A stretch of 64,000 nt of DNA from Straminergon stramineum (lineage: Eukaryota; Streptophyta; Bryopsida; Hypnales; Calliergonaceae), in NCBI GenBank assembly GCA_963920665.1, contig OY987265.1, positions 35,469,001-35,533,000 on the forward strand, in the 5' to 3' direction. This document shows, piece after piece, positions 1 to 10,700 of this stretch. Every line of letters starts with the position of its first letter. Positions within the stretch are counted from its first letter, which is position 1. The translations under genes and the position numbers were made by a program. The notes below the pieces were generated by a model. That model saw nothing but the letters and a program-made list of their open reading frames with translations. It searched no databases and was not told the DNA's origin.

Positions 1-881
1 ATTTGTATACAGATTGACCCTAAAGCAATCTTGATTATGAATAACTTTGTATTCTTCCAACTTGAGATCTTCTTTGTCTTCTACTCCTTTTCGAATATTA
101 TTCATTGTACATCTATACAATGCATTAGTCCTAGGCATTTTTATGTATTCATTAAATCAAAGACATATGTTGTACACTTTTTATCTTTCACGAAAATCTA
201 AGTTTTTTTCATGTATAAAGTGTGAATTTCTATCCTATTATTATATTTGTAATTGTTAAGCCTCTCATGTGACTAATATGTTCACTTCATATCCATAATA
301 GACCTTGTCACCTATTCACTTCACAGACGAAACCCTTTCCGCTAGCACGGTTATAGGTCAACATCTGATACTTGAATTTGAACTCATGAAATTTCTGCCA
401 TAAATTGATTCCACGGTTTTAGGCACCCTAAATCCACGGTCATAGGTTTAATTCATTTTTCCAAAAATCTTTAATCCCCGCTCGCTTTTCCCCGCTCTAC
501 GCTCTACGCTCCACGCTCCACGCTCACGTACCAGCATTCCCCATGATGGATGTGCATACTTTTCTCTTTGACCTATGAAAACAAGTTTACAAATGACTTC
601 TTTGTTTGTATTTAGGTAGAGTATGTCGAATTCTTACAAGGTAGACCTTTAGGTGGCATTCTTGATCCTATATCATCAAGTTCGTACATTGTCATTGATG
701 AGGTTATTCAATTTCCTACTAACTCTTGCCCAAAGTTTATCCTCATTGGACTCCATATGGAGAAAAAACCCTCAATTCCATTAAATTGGTGGTACATTCC
801 ATGCGTCATATTGATATGTATAGTACACTAAATAGGTAGTTGTGCTGCAAAGTGCAAACTACAGTAATAATACAAGTAAAG
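1..881. other. Non-coding AT-rich stretch
   Basis: No convincing coding exon was seen on either strand; the only open frames are short and have AT-rich, low-complexity composition. The stretch holds one short tandem repeat near 493-527, and otherwise anonymous sequence up to the first MITE. Confidence 0.5.
493..527. repeat. Short tandem repeat, 7-bp unit x5
   Basis: Five consecutive units of the form CGCTCYA occur in a GC-richer patch. They differ only at one pyrimidine position (CGCTCTA twice, then CGCTCCA), and the last unit is partial. A minisatellite-like repeat with no visible function. Confidence 0.7.
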
Positions 882-1275
882 TAAGGTAGAAACATTCATT
901 AACGTCCCTGATCCCATCCTTGTACCCTAGATATTATTAAATGTGTCCCTAGACTTTAGTTAATGTGTCCTCCATATGTTTAATTTTGACTGGCTGACAC
1001 ATGTGAAGGACACATACTTAATTGTGATTAGTTGATAGTTGATTTTTGTAGAGTTCAAATTTGGGTCCACCATCCATCTATGTGACACATTCAATGGACT
1101 AGGGAGCCAACAATTTGAAAAATAATAGAAATTATGTAGGACATCCACAAAATCTATTTTTTTAATATTCATGATTTCCACTTGCTAATACTACAAAAAT
1201 ATAATTTCAAAGAAAAGATGCCTCCAACTATGCCATGAATTGCTTATATTGATGCTTTTGGGTGCTCCCACCTTA
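882..1275. mobile_element. MITE, TAAGGT family, copy 1
   Basis: A non-coding element of about 394 bp. The left end starts TAAGGTAGAAAC and the right end, read in reverse, starts TAAGGTGGGAGCACCCAAAA. A second copy at 17534-17919 aligns with it over its whole length at roughly 80% by eye, sharing for example the string ATGTGTCCCTAG near the left end. The ends overlap TA, which would fit a TA target as used by Tc1/mariner-type elements, but the exact duplication is uncertain. No transposase is present, so it is non-autonomous. Confidence 0.7.
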
Positions 1276-2416
1276 TGCACATTACATTTCAACCACAATA
1301 TTGCGAACTTCTAAGGTAGTTTTTCCACCACGTGTCCTATTCCCTCCACAACTAGCAACCAACTACCTATTCATTTCAAATCCTCCCTTTTTAAAGGTAC
1401 ATTGCAACATTTTAAATGGGATGGCACCATTTAAAGAAAAAATTGAGATTATAAGGGTGGTGGCATGTCAAACTTGATTATTGTTGTTTAATCTCTAATG
1501 GCCGGGAGGGTGTTTTAGAGGCCAAAATTGATGTAGTGCTTTTTATATATAAACAAAAGTGTATTAAACAAATACAACAAACTATGGAAAAAATTAGAAA
1601 AAAATTCAACACATTTGAAAGAGTAAGTTATGATGTTAGTTTCACTCATGAAAAACTTCAAAAGCAAATATGGAGTCTAGCTTACTTTGAATCATCCTAC
1701 AATGCCATGAATTTAAGTGAATTGGCAATACACTAATCATTTTTTGATGATTTCTTGTGCAACAAGGGAATTTTTTAATTGGAATTTGAACAATGAAAAG
1801 TTAGAGACAAGCATTCGGAATATGTGGGAAAAATTTCAAGAACTTTGAATACAAAAATTGCAAGATAATAAGGCTTGGAGTTAGAAGAAAATGTTATATT
1901 CTTGAAACCACCCCAACATAGCTAACAAAGTTTGACTCATCTTAGAATGTGATTAGAAAACTCATTTTTTTAGAAGTGTATGTCATATTTATCAGGGGTG
2001 CTATTTTGTGAGTGTGTTAGTGTGAGCTTGTTAGTGTATGAGCATACAATTTTTTAGAGATTCCACATCTAAAAATTGTGGCTAAAATTTACTATTTTTA
2101 GTAAATTTTATTAATACCTATTACCGTCAATCTATTACCATGGTCCCTTGAACTACCTTGATGTGCCATTTATTGGACTTTATTATTTTGTGAAAGTTGA
2201 AGAGTGTTTTTACAAAAGATGCCCTAATTGCTCAAGTTGACAAAAAATTTGGACAAGAAAACTTTTGATTTGGGCATTCCAACCAAAATAAGTAATCTTC
2301 CTAATGGTACAAGTTCAAACCTTGTGTCAAAACTTCGTGAACATCCAACCAAAATTGACTTCATAGGATCCTATCTAGATTTTCAATTGTCCATTCAACG
2401 AACAATTGTCCTTTAG
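1276..2416. other. Non-coding, element fragments
   Basis: No gene recognised. The short open frames at 1262-1477, 1536-1736 and 2228-2416 have AT-rich composition and no family resemblance. A fragment of a foldback-type repeat lies within this stretch. Confidence 0.45.
1985..2200. repeat. Partial copy of the 32.4-33.8 kb foldback repeat
   Basis: The stretch matches, in reverse complement, the right arm of the element at about 33690-33850. Shared features in order are GTGAGTGT, a run of TGAGC motifs, TTTTTTAGAGATTCCA, CTAAAAATT, and then CTTGATGTGC followed by TTATTGGACTTT. It is a dispersed, truncated repeat copy. Confidence 0.55.
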
Positions 2417-2590
2417 GGGTTAACCCTAAAAGCCAAAGGCTAGTCACTATGAAAATCATCCTTTTTAATATTGAGTGAAATCATTTGCTTATAGAAACCA
2501 AGTATATTCAAATAGTCAAACTTTTGTACAAACCTTCTCCTCTTTACACAAAAATTTACAGATGAACATCTGCAGTTTTGTGATGACCTT
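2417..2590. mobile_element. Truncated MITE, TTAACCC family
   Basis: It starts TTAACCCTAAAAGCC and continues with GGCTAGTCACTATG and AAATCATCCTTTTT. This is the reverse complement of the right end of the intact copy at 12277-12504. Further in it keeps the AGATGAACATCTGCA stretch equivalent to GATGAACATCTACAC at 10620. The distal end is missing. Confidence 0.55.
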
Positions 2591-3380
2591 CATTCTAAAG
2601 TGTGCATGTGTCACCTTGGTGAGCAAGGAAGACATTGGAGGCGATTCCCCAAGCCTTGTAAGAGATGAGGTGAGAGAAATATGGGGTCCCAAGCAAACAA
2701 AGTGTTATAGTGCTGTGGTTAGGATTATTTGGATGGCATGCTACCATGCTTGAAAAGTTAGTGAGAAAACGTGTCTAGGGATTCAAAGAATGTAAGGATT
2801 TGAGTTGGGAGTCAAAAGTTAAGGCTACTCAAAGTTGGCAATATCTCAATTGTGATCCGAGGTGTGGAACATGGGAGTAGGGGTTAAATGGGAAAATTCC
2901 CTAGCTCAAATAGGGCATGCTATATATCCTTGGAAATCTAACAAGATAAGCTTTCTAGAATGCTAAGATTCACAAGGATTTGAGATGTGAGCAAAAAGTT
3001 ATGCTCATCCTCAAAGGGTAGAGTCCCTGAGAACTACACCTTTGATTGGCTCGGATATTTGGAGGATTGTAACTTCCTCAATATTTTTCCCATTTGGGAA
3101 AATGAATAGTACATGGTGATCTACAAAAAGAGTAGATCACAAAAATGGGCTTGTACTTTGGATTTGGATTTTGAAGCTAAAAGTTATCCTGGTAGGAAGA
3201 TCATGAACTAGGTTTTAAGGAAAAGACTTGTAATTGGACAGTCTTCAAAGACACGTGTGTGTGTGTGTGTGTGAGGACCCCTAGGATGTGGGACCTACCA
3301 AATAGAGTAATATGAGGACAAGTGGTCTCCCTCCTCCTTCTTGAATGGTGTTATAGTGAACAACAATAGCTACATGTAGT
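2591..3380. other. Non-coding; (GT)n microsatellite at 3255-3273
   Basis: No gene seen. An open frame at 2475-2753 partly overlaps the truncated MITE and resembles no protein I know. A pure GT dinucleotide run lies at 3255-3273. Confidence 0.5.
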
Positions 3381-4113
3381 GGGGTGATTGCAAAAAACAC
3401 TTGCCCTATTTCTTGTCCTCTTGCCTTGGACGGATGGTTTTTTGTTCATAACTTTTGCATGATTTGTCCATTTGGAGTGAAATTTGGAATGAAGGTACAT
3501 GAAGTAGTTTCAAACATTGAGTAATTTTTTAGGCCTTTTAAAAACTAGTTTACTATTTTTAACCTACCCCCAATCGGATGTCTACTTTGGCCATTTTGGA
3601 GGGTTTAAGTCCTATTTGGATCCAAAAATGCAAAGTTGAAGCCACCAATTGGACATGTAGGAGGTCTACTAATATTTCAGGGATTGAAGATGATATTTTT
3701 TGAAAATAGCAACTTGTCAGTTGGGCACATGGGGTTAAAATGACCTACCTATGTGCGAAGGCTACGAAGAGGGATTTTTTTTTCTATAGGAATTCTTTGG
3801 TGCAATGTAAGCACAATCTTCTCAAGAAAAATTACATTTTTAATGTAAATTTTTTGAAATACTAAAAATGTCCACAAACCCCTATTCTACAATTTTTTGC
3901 TCCCAATGGCTTTTGTAGTACCCTGCAACAGTCTATAGTACTACATGGTATTGAATCGATGATTTAAGTCTATATGTGCCTATAATCAATGGTTTAGATC
4001 TGTAGTGGCAATGCTAACACAAAGTGTTGCTAGTACTACATAGTACTACCAATCCTATCACCAAAAACTACTTTTTTAAGCAATAAACATAAAGTATTTC
4101 TTGCAATCACCTA
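3381..4113. mobile_element. TIR element, GGTGATTGCAAG family, copy 1
   Basis: The left end reads GGGGTGATTGCAAAAAACAC. The right end is GTATTTCTTGCAATCACC, giving inverted termini of about 18 bp. The span is about 730 bp, with no coding region. Two other elements in the window have the same type of end (29814-30526 and 44572-45940); one of them shows a 9-bp target duplication, which suggests a Mutator-like non-autonomous element. Exact ends are uncertain by a few bases. Confidence 0.6.
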
Positions 4114-5196
4114 GTGAGCGTGCTTAGTGATGAAGTCTCACTGCCACTTTTGTATTACCATGGAGTGCTTGTGCACTCTTTGATACTAGTTGGGTGATGT
4201 TCCACTCTACACTAGGCCATGGTATAAGTCCCAAATGGTGAATCCCAAGGTGAGTCCCAAAATGAAATGGCGGTTGGAGCTAGTGGGGAATTAATTAGCA
4301 CCGATTAGGAGTAGTGTCGCCATGGAGTGCTTGGACATCAATGAAATTTCCACCCTATATCATCAAATGACATGCCTAGTATCTTGTGGGAGTTAAGTGT
4401 TAGAATTAGTGTTGGGAGTCATGGAGAATGGGAAACCCCATGACAAGAATTGGAACCTAACATTGTCTAGCATGTCCAGTGTTAGAAGATTGTGACCCTT
4501 GGTATCACTAGGAGTTAGGTGTTATAGGAGTACTTTTGATGAGCTTAAGGTAGTAGTAAGTATTACTAAGGGACATGGCAACTTCTATCTTACATAGAAG
4601 GATTCTTTATCATCCATTGGATAGTTTTAGTTTGCCATGTCATTATAGGGTTAATAAGTACCTCATCTTATAGCTAGGGAAAGACCTTAAATCCTTTGAA
4701 GGTGTTCAAGTCCTTAAAAGTCCACACAACATTTTATGGTTTAAATTGAATATCAATTGAGATTTGTCAAGTAAATCCACAAAATGCAAACTTGAATATT
4801 GCTTTACATTCCTACTAATCAAGCTACTCTACTCTTGTCCGTTATTCAAGTTAGATTTTACAGAACCAAATGTGATAGGACTATAAATCATTAGAAGGGA
4901 TTTAGCTACTCTAGAAGACTATGAGTTCCCACAAGTTCTCGGACTATGGGAACTGAGCATTAGGAGCTGGCTGATGTTGCTAAGTGACATCCGCATAAGA
5001 TAATAATAAAAAATATTTTTTAAATATTTATTTTGAAAAAAAAATATGAAAGAAAATATTTAAATAAAAAATAAATATTTTTATTTTTTAATATTTTTCA
5101 ATTCTCGCCAACATAAGCTGAAGGACCAACCTAAAATGGTCTTCTAGGATTTCTAAATCTCTTCTAATTTATCAATTGAAGCTTTACAAGCCATGC
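4114..5196. other. Non-coding AT-rich stretch
   Basis: No gene recognised. About 4590-4640 retains a short piece of the TTAACCC-family interior (AGAAGGATTCTTTATCATCC). Around 4920-4990 there is a piece resembling the ends of the TIR elements at 17.4 and 18.3 kb (ACTATGGGAACT). Confidence 0.45.
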
Positions 5197-5360
5197 CACT
5201 AGAAGAAATCTGTGTTTGCTTCAACAAGATCTACATGACATGTTTGTTGAGGCAAACACAAAATTTGTGTTTTTCTGCTTTTTTCAATGTAGATTAGGTG
5301 TTTGCCTCAACAAACATGTCATGTAGATTTTGTTGAGGCAAACACAGATTTCTTCTAATG
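5197..5360. mobile_element. Small CACTA-ended hairpin element
   Basis: A 164-bp near-perfect palindrome. The left arm starts CACTAGAAGAAATCTGTG and runs to about 5259. The right arm is its reverse complement with only about three mismatches and ends CTTCTAATG. The loop is about 40 bp. The CACTAGAAGAAA end resembles CACTA-superfamily termini, but the flanking triplets (TGC and TAC) are not identical, so the target duplication is unproven. The transcript would form a stem of about 60 bp. Confidence 0.65.
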
Positions 5361-6253
5361 TACCATCACCCTAGGTAAAACCGCCTAGATAGAAAAAAAA
5401 TTTAAACAACAATAGAATTTTTTTTTAAACCCTTAAAACCCTCAAAGTAGGTGAAAAACACACTATAGAACATTGTAATGGAAACATGTTTGAAAGCACC
5501 AATTTAATATCCTAAATACACCTCTTTTATTGCATAAAGTTGTAACTTCTTCTGACAAGCATTTGTTCACAACTAAGCCCACCTAAACCAACATTTAATG
5601 AAACACATCCATTTATCAACTTGAAACCACCTATAGGTAAATATGAACCTAATATCATTCTCAATACAAACATGGGTGACATTTGTTGTGCAAATGAGAG
5701 GGTCCAGTAGATGTTGGAATTGGGTGACTCTTGACACAAAGAGTTTGATCTAACTCAGTTCTAGTTAGAAAAAGTTATACTGAATCTTTATTCAAGTGGT
5801 ATAAATATACTCTTGGGCCCAACTTCACCCGTTTTCCAGCAAACCAGACTGTTTTACATTTCAGCACAACATTCTTGAACATGAAGGTTGATATTTGCCT
5901 TCTATCATAGCAATGCTGTGCTGCAAGACCCAAAATGAAGCTTCACTTCAAGAGTTTCAACAACAGTTTACAATAAATAATAAAATAAAAAGAGGCTGCA
6001 ATGCATGGGGCTGAGGCAAAGAGATCCTGAAGTGCAAGAACGTTACGAATCATGCCTGAAGGAAATTGGGAAACGCTTCTTGATTGTTAAATCTTAAGTC
6101 GATGTCACCGTCCACCACACAAAAAATCAGTCAAGTAAGAGTCTGAAATGATTTTCATACCAGATATAATCCTAGACATGATAAATTGTAGTCACTCTTC
6201 AGTAGTCAGCATATCAAGAAAAATGCGGGAGAGCCATGGCTATAATTTCCTGT
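5361..6253. other. No gene recognised; composition rises toward 6 kb
   Basis: AT-rich and repeat-like up to about 5800, then gradually less AT-rich. An open frame at 5527-5739 on the minus strand gives a mildly protein-like translation but matches nothing I recognise. The end nearest 6250 may be 3' untranslated sequence of the candidate gene that follows. Confidence 0.4.
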
Positions 6254-6609
6254 CTACAATTTGTGGCTGACAGCCCTTTTCATTCTTGGCTGCTGATCAA
6301 GCGATTTCTTTAGTATTTTAATACGTCGTCCTTCATCCTGTGAATCAATAGCAGCTACAAGATACACACATGAAAACTTCAGATTTAGGGTTACTGATAA
6401 ATATTATTCAGTTTCCAGGCCCTATCGAGACACACAAGAATGAATATTCTGACGAGAAATGATGATGGCCTTAGTTTGAAGATAAGAATGATGCAGTCAT
6501 TGAAGCACCTCTACTATATACTTACACCCACGACCGAATCACGTTTTCTGGACTCAGTCTTTGATTCTTCAGAAATTCCGAGGACTCGATCTGCACATTG
6601 AGATGACAT
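6254..6609 (-). CDS. Candidate small two-exon gene, unknown product
   Basis: Two exons with good splice consensus give a 55-residue protein. Exon 1 is 6526-6609, starting MSSQCADRVLGISEE and ending at a GTAAGT donor. Exon 2 is 6254-6337, after a TTCACAG acceptor, starting DEGRRIKILKKSLDQQ and ending RAVSHKL then TAG. The phase is 0 and each exon encodes 27-28 codons without a stop. The product is basic, with no signal peptide or membrane segment, and I do not recognise it. The open frame of exon 1 continues upstream of the ATG, so this pair could instead be the 3' end of a longer transcript, possibly of the membrane-protein gene next to it on the same strand. The intron is about 190 bp. Confidence 0.35.
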
Positions 6610-7498
6610 TTCTTCTAAAACTTCGGAATTAACATCTTAATTTTTCTAGTAGCTAGCTGCGGTTGAAATAGGATCTATTGTATCTAAAGCCTGACTATGT
6701 CTCTCGAAGGTACTGCTCTGATAGCGTCTGCCACGGGCTATCCCTGTGAAGTATTCAATTGAGGATAAAATGGTCCTGGTCTCACGTATGCAAGGGACTT
6801 ACAATCATCGCATGTGCGTCAAGCATGAGCAGGGGACAGTTGCGCCATGGCGGTTGGTGAGATGTCCGCTTCGATCCCTGCCTATCTCTTTGTTCTGATT
6901 CCTATTTAAACAGTAGAGGCACCTGAGTTTGATTTAATTGTCTTACTACAAGAAGAATTATGCAGATCCAAGAACTCCATGCTTAATAAGGAGATTATGA
7001 ATCGTATAAAAGATCGGCAATTCAAACAACTTTCTAGAAAATGATTTTTCCGCTCTTCATCCTTAAGGAGAAATTATGAAATTGGACAAACGTGCTCAGG
7101 CATGTTCACACAAGTCAAATCCAACTACTGGTTTCAGACTTGCAAAATTAACCGGCCGGTCACATCATGAAGCACACAATTAGCGAACTGCCTGCCTGCC
7201 TAATTCGGCCAATGTCAGAGGAGGTCGAAGCTCAACCAAAATCTAATCTCGTCAAGAAAGATCGAGCAATATGCAAAGATTGCGACAACACTCAAGAAGC
7301 ATGGTCACTTCAGATTATACAGTGCTGTCATCTTGAAAAGATTACATCATAATTAAAAAGCCTTCTCCCAAGACTGAAGGAGTTCGGTCTCTCTTCAATT
7401 TTCTCTTCAGGATGAGCGGAAAGAAAAAATTCTGCAATTATAACAGAATTCCTACTACGTAACTCAACTATACACATGTACTCCGGCCCGACTCTTAA
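6610..7498. other. Gap between two minus-strand candidates; possible intron or 3' UTR
   Basis: Less AT-rich than the repeats around it, and free of repeats that I can see. On the minus strand a TTATAATTGCAG acceptor-like site lies about 65 bp beyond the AAG|GTATAT at the end of the membrane-protein frame. The frame after it stays open for about 29 codons. This is compatible with splicing in the 3' part of that gene, but not proof of it. Confidence 0.3.
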
Positions 7499-7792
7499 TT
7501 AATATACCTTGTTATAGTCCTTGACGGATCTATCCACGCCATCCACGACCTGCATGACGAAGAAGATGATGAGTCCTACCGCCAGGAAGAACATGATGCC
7601 GCTGTAGAACAGGCGCGCGATGATGTAGCCCGCCCCGTAGATGACGATCGCCGACACGAAGCACATCGCCAAATGCTCCCCATCGAAGCCCGCCAAGAAG
7701 CTGCTCATAGGCCGCGACAGAGCTCCCGGACTCTGCATTTGCCTCTGCTGCGTTTGCGTCGTATAGTAATTCTCATTCGGTCTCCCGTCCAT
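7499..7792 (-). CDS. Small membrane protein of unknown function
   Basis: A 97-residue open frame. The start chosen is the first ATG (MDGRPNENYYTTQTQQ); the frame is open a little further up, but only with non-ATG codons down from a stop. The N-terminal 40 residues are polar and Gln-rich. Two hydrophobic segments follow: about residues 41-60 (AMCFVSAIVIYGAGYIIARL) and about 62-81 (YSGIMFFLAVGLIIFFVMQV), and then a short charged tail (DGVDRSVKDYNK). This suggests a hairpin membrane protein with both ends on the same side. The last codons read AAC AAG GTA TAT TAA, and AAG|GTATAT is also a splice-donor match, so the true C-terminus may lie on another exon. I do not recognise the family. Confidence 0.6.
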   Translation of the reverse strand: MDGRPNENYYTTQTQQRQMQSPGALSRPMSSFLAGFDGEHLAMCFVSAIVIYGAGYIIARLFYSGIMFFLAVGLIIFFVMQVVDGVDRSVKDYNKVY

Positions 7793-8640
7793 CCTTCTGT
7801 CTTCAAATTTCTCCAAGCCTACAGAATCTGCTTCACTCTACAAATCTCAAATCGCCGGCCTATTTCGATCTTTCTCCTCTAGCTCGTCTTCAATTCAGTT
7901 CTTGGCGAGTGCCAGTAGTGAGCTCAACCAATCCCGCTTGCAACCTCAATTTCGAGCAAAGCAAGGTCAGCATGAAACCGAGAAGAGAAAAATTATTGTG
8001 ATCGAAGTATATATCATGGCTGCAAAATTGAATTAAACTCCTACGGACTCGGACGTTTGCAATTGCCAATTGAAATGTAAGAAGCTCTGTTGTGTCAATG
8101 CAATGGCGCTTGTACGTAATGAACGGAAAAATTTGAGCTCCTTCGACACCTGGTGATCGCGGGCTGTAGATTCAGCCGGCCGCAGAGCTCGTAACTCCGT
8201 CGTATGAATCTGTACGAGAACGGGGAAAAAAACAGTTGGGAGTCAGTGGGGAGGCTGGTGAAGTGCGAGGAGATACTGCAACTGATGCATGAGAAAGTCT
8301 TCAGAGGCCTTTAGGACGGCAGAGTAGGGCCAGTCGGCCAGATGAGAGAGAATCTATGGATGAATGTCTCTGTCGTTTGTTCATCCTTTCTCACTCTGTG
8401 CCACTGGTCTCTATGCAAACTTGACGTCTGCTATCCTCCAATGAAAGAGTCCATAGACCTAGCATGAGGTAACCACACCTAAAATCAACCACTCTTGAAA
8501 ACCGACCCCTACTTTTGAAGGGAAATTGAATTGGGAGGGAAGATGCAAAAAATGGTGAGCATTAAAAGGTCTAAACAAGTGTAAGGTGGAGTTGGGAGCC
8601 ATTTAGGGTAGTGAGCAGCTCTATTTATAGTATTGTTAGA
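7793..8640. promoter_or_regulatory. Upstream region of the small membrane-protein gene
   Basis: The least AT-rich part of this neighbourhood, lying directly 5' of the minus-strand gene and free of recognised repeats up to about 8430. It probably holds its 5' UTR and promoter. No core element could be assigned with confidence. Confidence 0.3.
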
Positions 8641-9024
8641 GGTGGCAATCTTACAACTGGTTGATTTTGGGTGTACTTTCTTTTATTTTAACTTCCTCTC
8701 TATGACATGTTTTGATAATATAACTTTTTTCATGTAATAGCCTTGGGAGTTGGGACCGGGTTCAAGTCCCCATGCTCAAGAATCTCAAAGAACTTCTCTA
8801 ATGTGTATGTTTGGGATTGGGCCTACTGCAGGAGTGGCAACGTTACAAGTGGTTGATTTTGGGTATACTTTCTTTTGTTTTAACTTCTTCTCTATGAGAT
8901 GTTTTGATACAATTAGAACTTTTCTAATCTAATAGCCTTGGGAGTTCGGACCAAGCTCAAGTCCTCATGCTTAAGAATCTCAAAGAACTTCTTAGATGTG
9001 TATGTCTGGGATTGGGTCTAATGT
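8641..9024. repeat. Two tandem units of about 192 bp with a tRNA-like B-box
   Basis: The unit beginning GGTGGCAATCTTACAACTGG is repeated from about 8833 as AGTGGCAACGTTACAAGTGG. The two stay aligned through TAGCCTTGGGAGTT, CTCAAGTCC or TTCAAGTCC, and TCTCAAAGAACTTCT. In the first unit GGGACCGGGTTCAAGTCCCC fits an RNA polymerase III B-box and T-arm. In the second it is degenerate (CCAAGCTCAAGTCC). No complete tRNA cloverleaf was found, so this is more likely a SINE-like or satellite-like repeat than a tRNA gene. Confidence 0.5.
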
Positions 9025-10540
9025 GGGACCAGGCAATCAATACTCCATCACTTTAGAAAGGTCATTGTCTTAAAGAAGTTTACTACAGAGAAGTTCAATT
9101 GGACTTCTAGTGTCATTTCTTAATATATGTGCATCAAATAGATTTTGGCATCACCTACATTACACTTTTAGCCTCCTACACCTTGCATCTTTGAAAATTA
9201 GTAACTAATTCACAATGCTTCCAAAAATTATGGAATCACTTGCTTTTCTATTTGTGGTCCTTCACCAATGTGTGAGAATTGTTGTTCATTTTCTAAAGCA
9301 TATGGTTATGCTACAAAGCTTATTCTTTCAATTTTAGGTGTAGTTACCTTATCTCTATTAGGAGAGAGATTATAGTATTCAAATTAATTTAATCCTAGAA
9401 CACTCTAAAGTCCAAAATTGGATGATGAATAGATTGGCAAGCTCATATCTTGTACCAACTTTGCCTTTTTCATCCATCAATTTTTTGATGGTTAGTGAAG
9501 AAGTGTTGCAAGTTTTCAGTGCAAGTCTTATTGGTTTCAAGAGGGATGGTCTTTTTTGTAGTGAGACTATTGTAATAACACTAAATTGCACCAACTCAAA
9601 AACAATGCAAATTTGCAAGATGTACTAAGATGGAAAGTTTACACTATTTCAAATAAAATCAATACAATGTGATATAGCCAATTTTGTATTGGTATGATTG
9701 TCATTCAATTTTCATCCATGACCATCCCAAAATTCATCCAAACACTCACACCAATTAGACTACTTCCATCCAAAAATCATCCAAATTCAACCAATGAGTG
9801 TAAAGAGGTCTTATACTATTCAAACTCTTGTATCTCTTTCATCCAATGTTCGTTGTCAATAAAATTTGTGGGCTTGGATTTCCCTTGAAGTGTAGTTATT
9901 GTGGCAAATTTTCATGTTCATCCAAGTTGTTTTGGACGTTGTTTTCAAAATCCAGACATTTTTGAATTAAAGTGAACTTCAGTAGCTTGTTTCTTCTTCA
10001 TATGATATTTGTTTCCAATGAATTTTTTTAGAAAAGTGCATTCTAGTCTAGTTTTATGGTCAAAATTTCAGATCAATCCAAAAAGTTATAGATGTCTAAG
10101 AAGCATTTTAGTAGAAAGGGGTCTAACCATAGAATCATAGATGTTTTTGTTTTTTCTACTTTTTGACATTTCAAAACCATTTTGCAAACACAATGAGTCA
10201 TTTGAATGATATTTTTTTCACCAATGTGTTTATATAGTGGTTTTGAAGCATATAATAGCTTAATTTTTTTTCATTTGTATAGGTTTTAATTATAAAATCA
10301 AATTTCATCTCTAATGTGTTGCTAGGAAAATTTCATCATCCTTTTTCAATAGAAAACAATATGATCTTGCAATCTATGTGATCAAATGATTCTAAATTTG
10401 ATTCACATCATCTACAACAAGTACACTATCTACAAGATTGTACATACAATTGAGATTTCTACACCTTAGTGACATTCAAACCTATAACACTTCAAAAGCA
10501 ATGATGTTTTTAAAATCCAAAAATATTGTGGACTCATAGG
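9025..10540. other. Non-coding AT-rich stretch
   Basis: Short open frames on both strands (for example 9379-9618 and 9422-9628, which overlap each other in antisense) have no recognisable product. No clear repeat ends were seen. Confidence 0.45.
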
Positions 10541-10700
10541 GGTTAAAAAAACCCTCAGAGCACTCATTGGAGGTCAAATTACTATGCAAGACCTCCCCTT
10601 TTTCACACAAAATTCCAAAGATGAACATCTACACTTTTGTCCTACACAGAAGGATTCTGTATCATCCATCGGACACTTAGTGTCCACAGCAAAGACGTAC
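10541..10700. mobile_element. Partial MITE, TTAACCC family, inverted
   Basis: It reads GGTTAAAAAAACCCTC, then GGAGGTCAAATTACTATGCA, and CACTTTTGTCCTACACAGAA, ending CATCCATCGGACAC. This is the reverse complement of about 12062-12182 in the intact copy. The outer part is shortened compared with full copies of about 230 bp. Confidence 0.6.

Noticed and set aside
5527..5739. 70-codon minus-strand frame with protein-like stretches (GSYLPIGGFKLINGC)
   Set aside because: No recognisable family, no splice context, and AT-rich repeat-like surroundings. Possibly an old exon fragment, but not supportable.
8750..8790. tRNA gene
   Set aside because: Only the T-arm/B-box part fits. There is no acceptor stem or anticodon arm, and the second tandem unit is degenerate.
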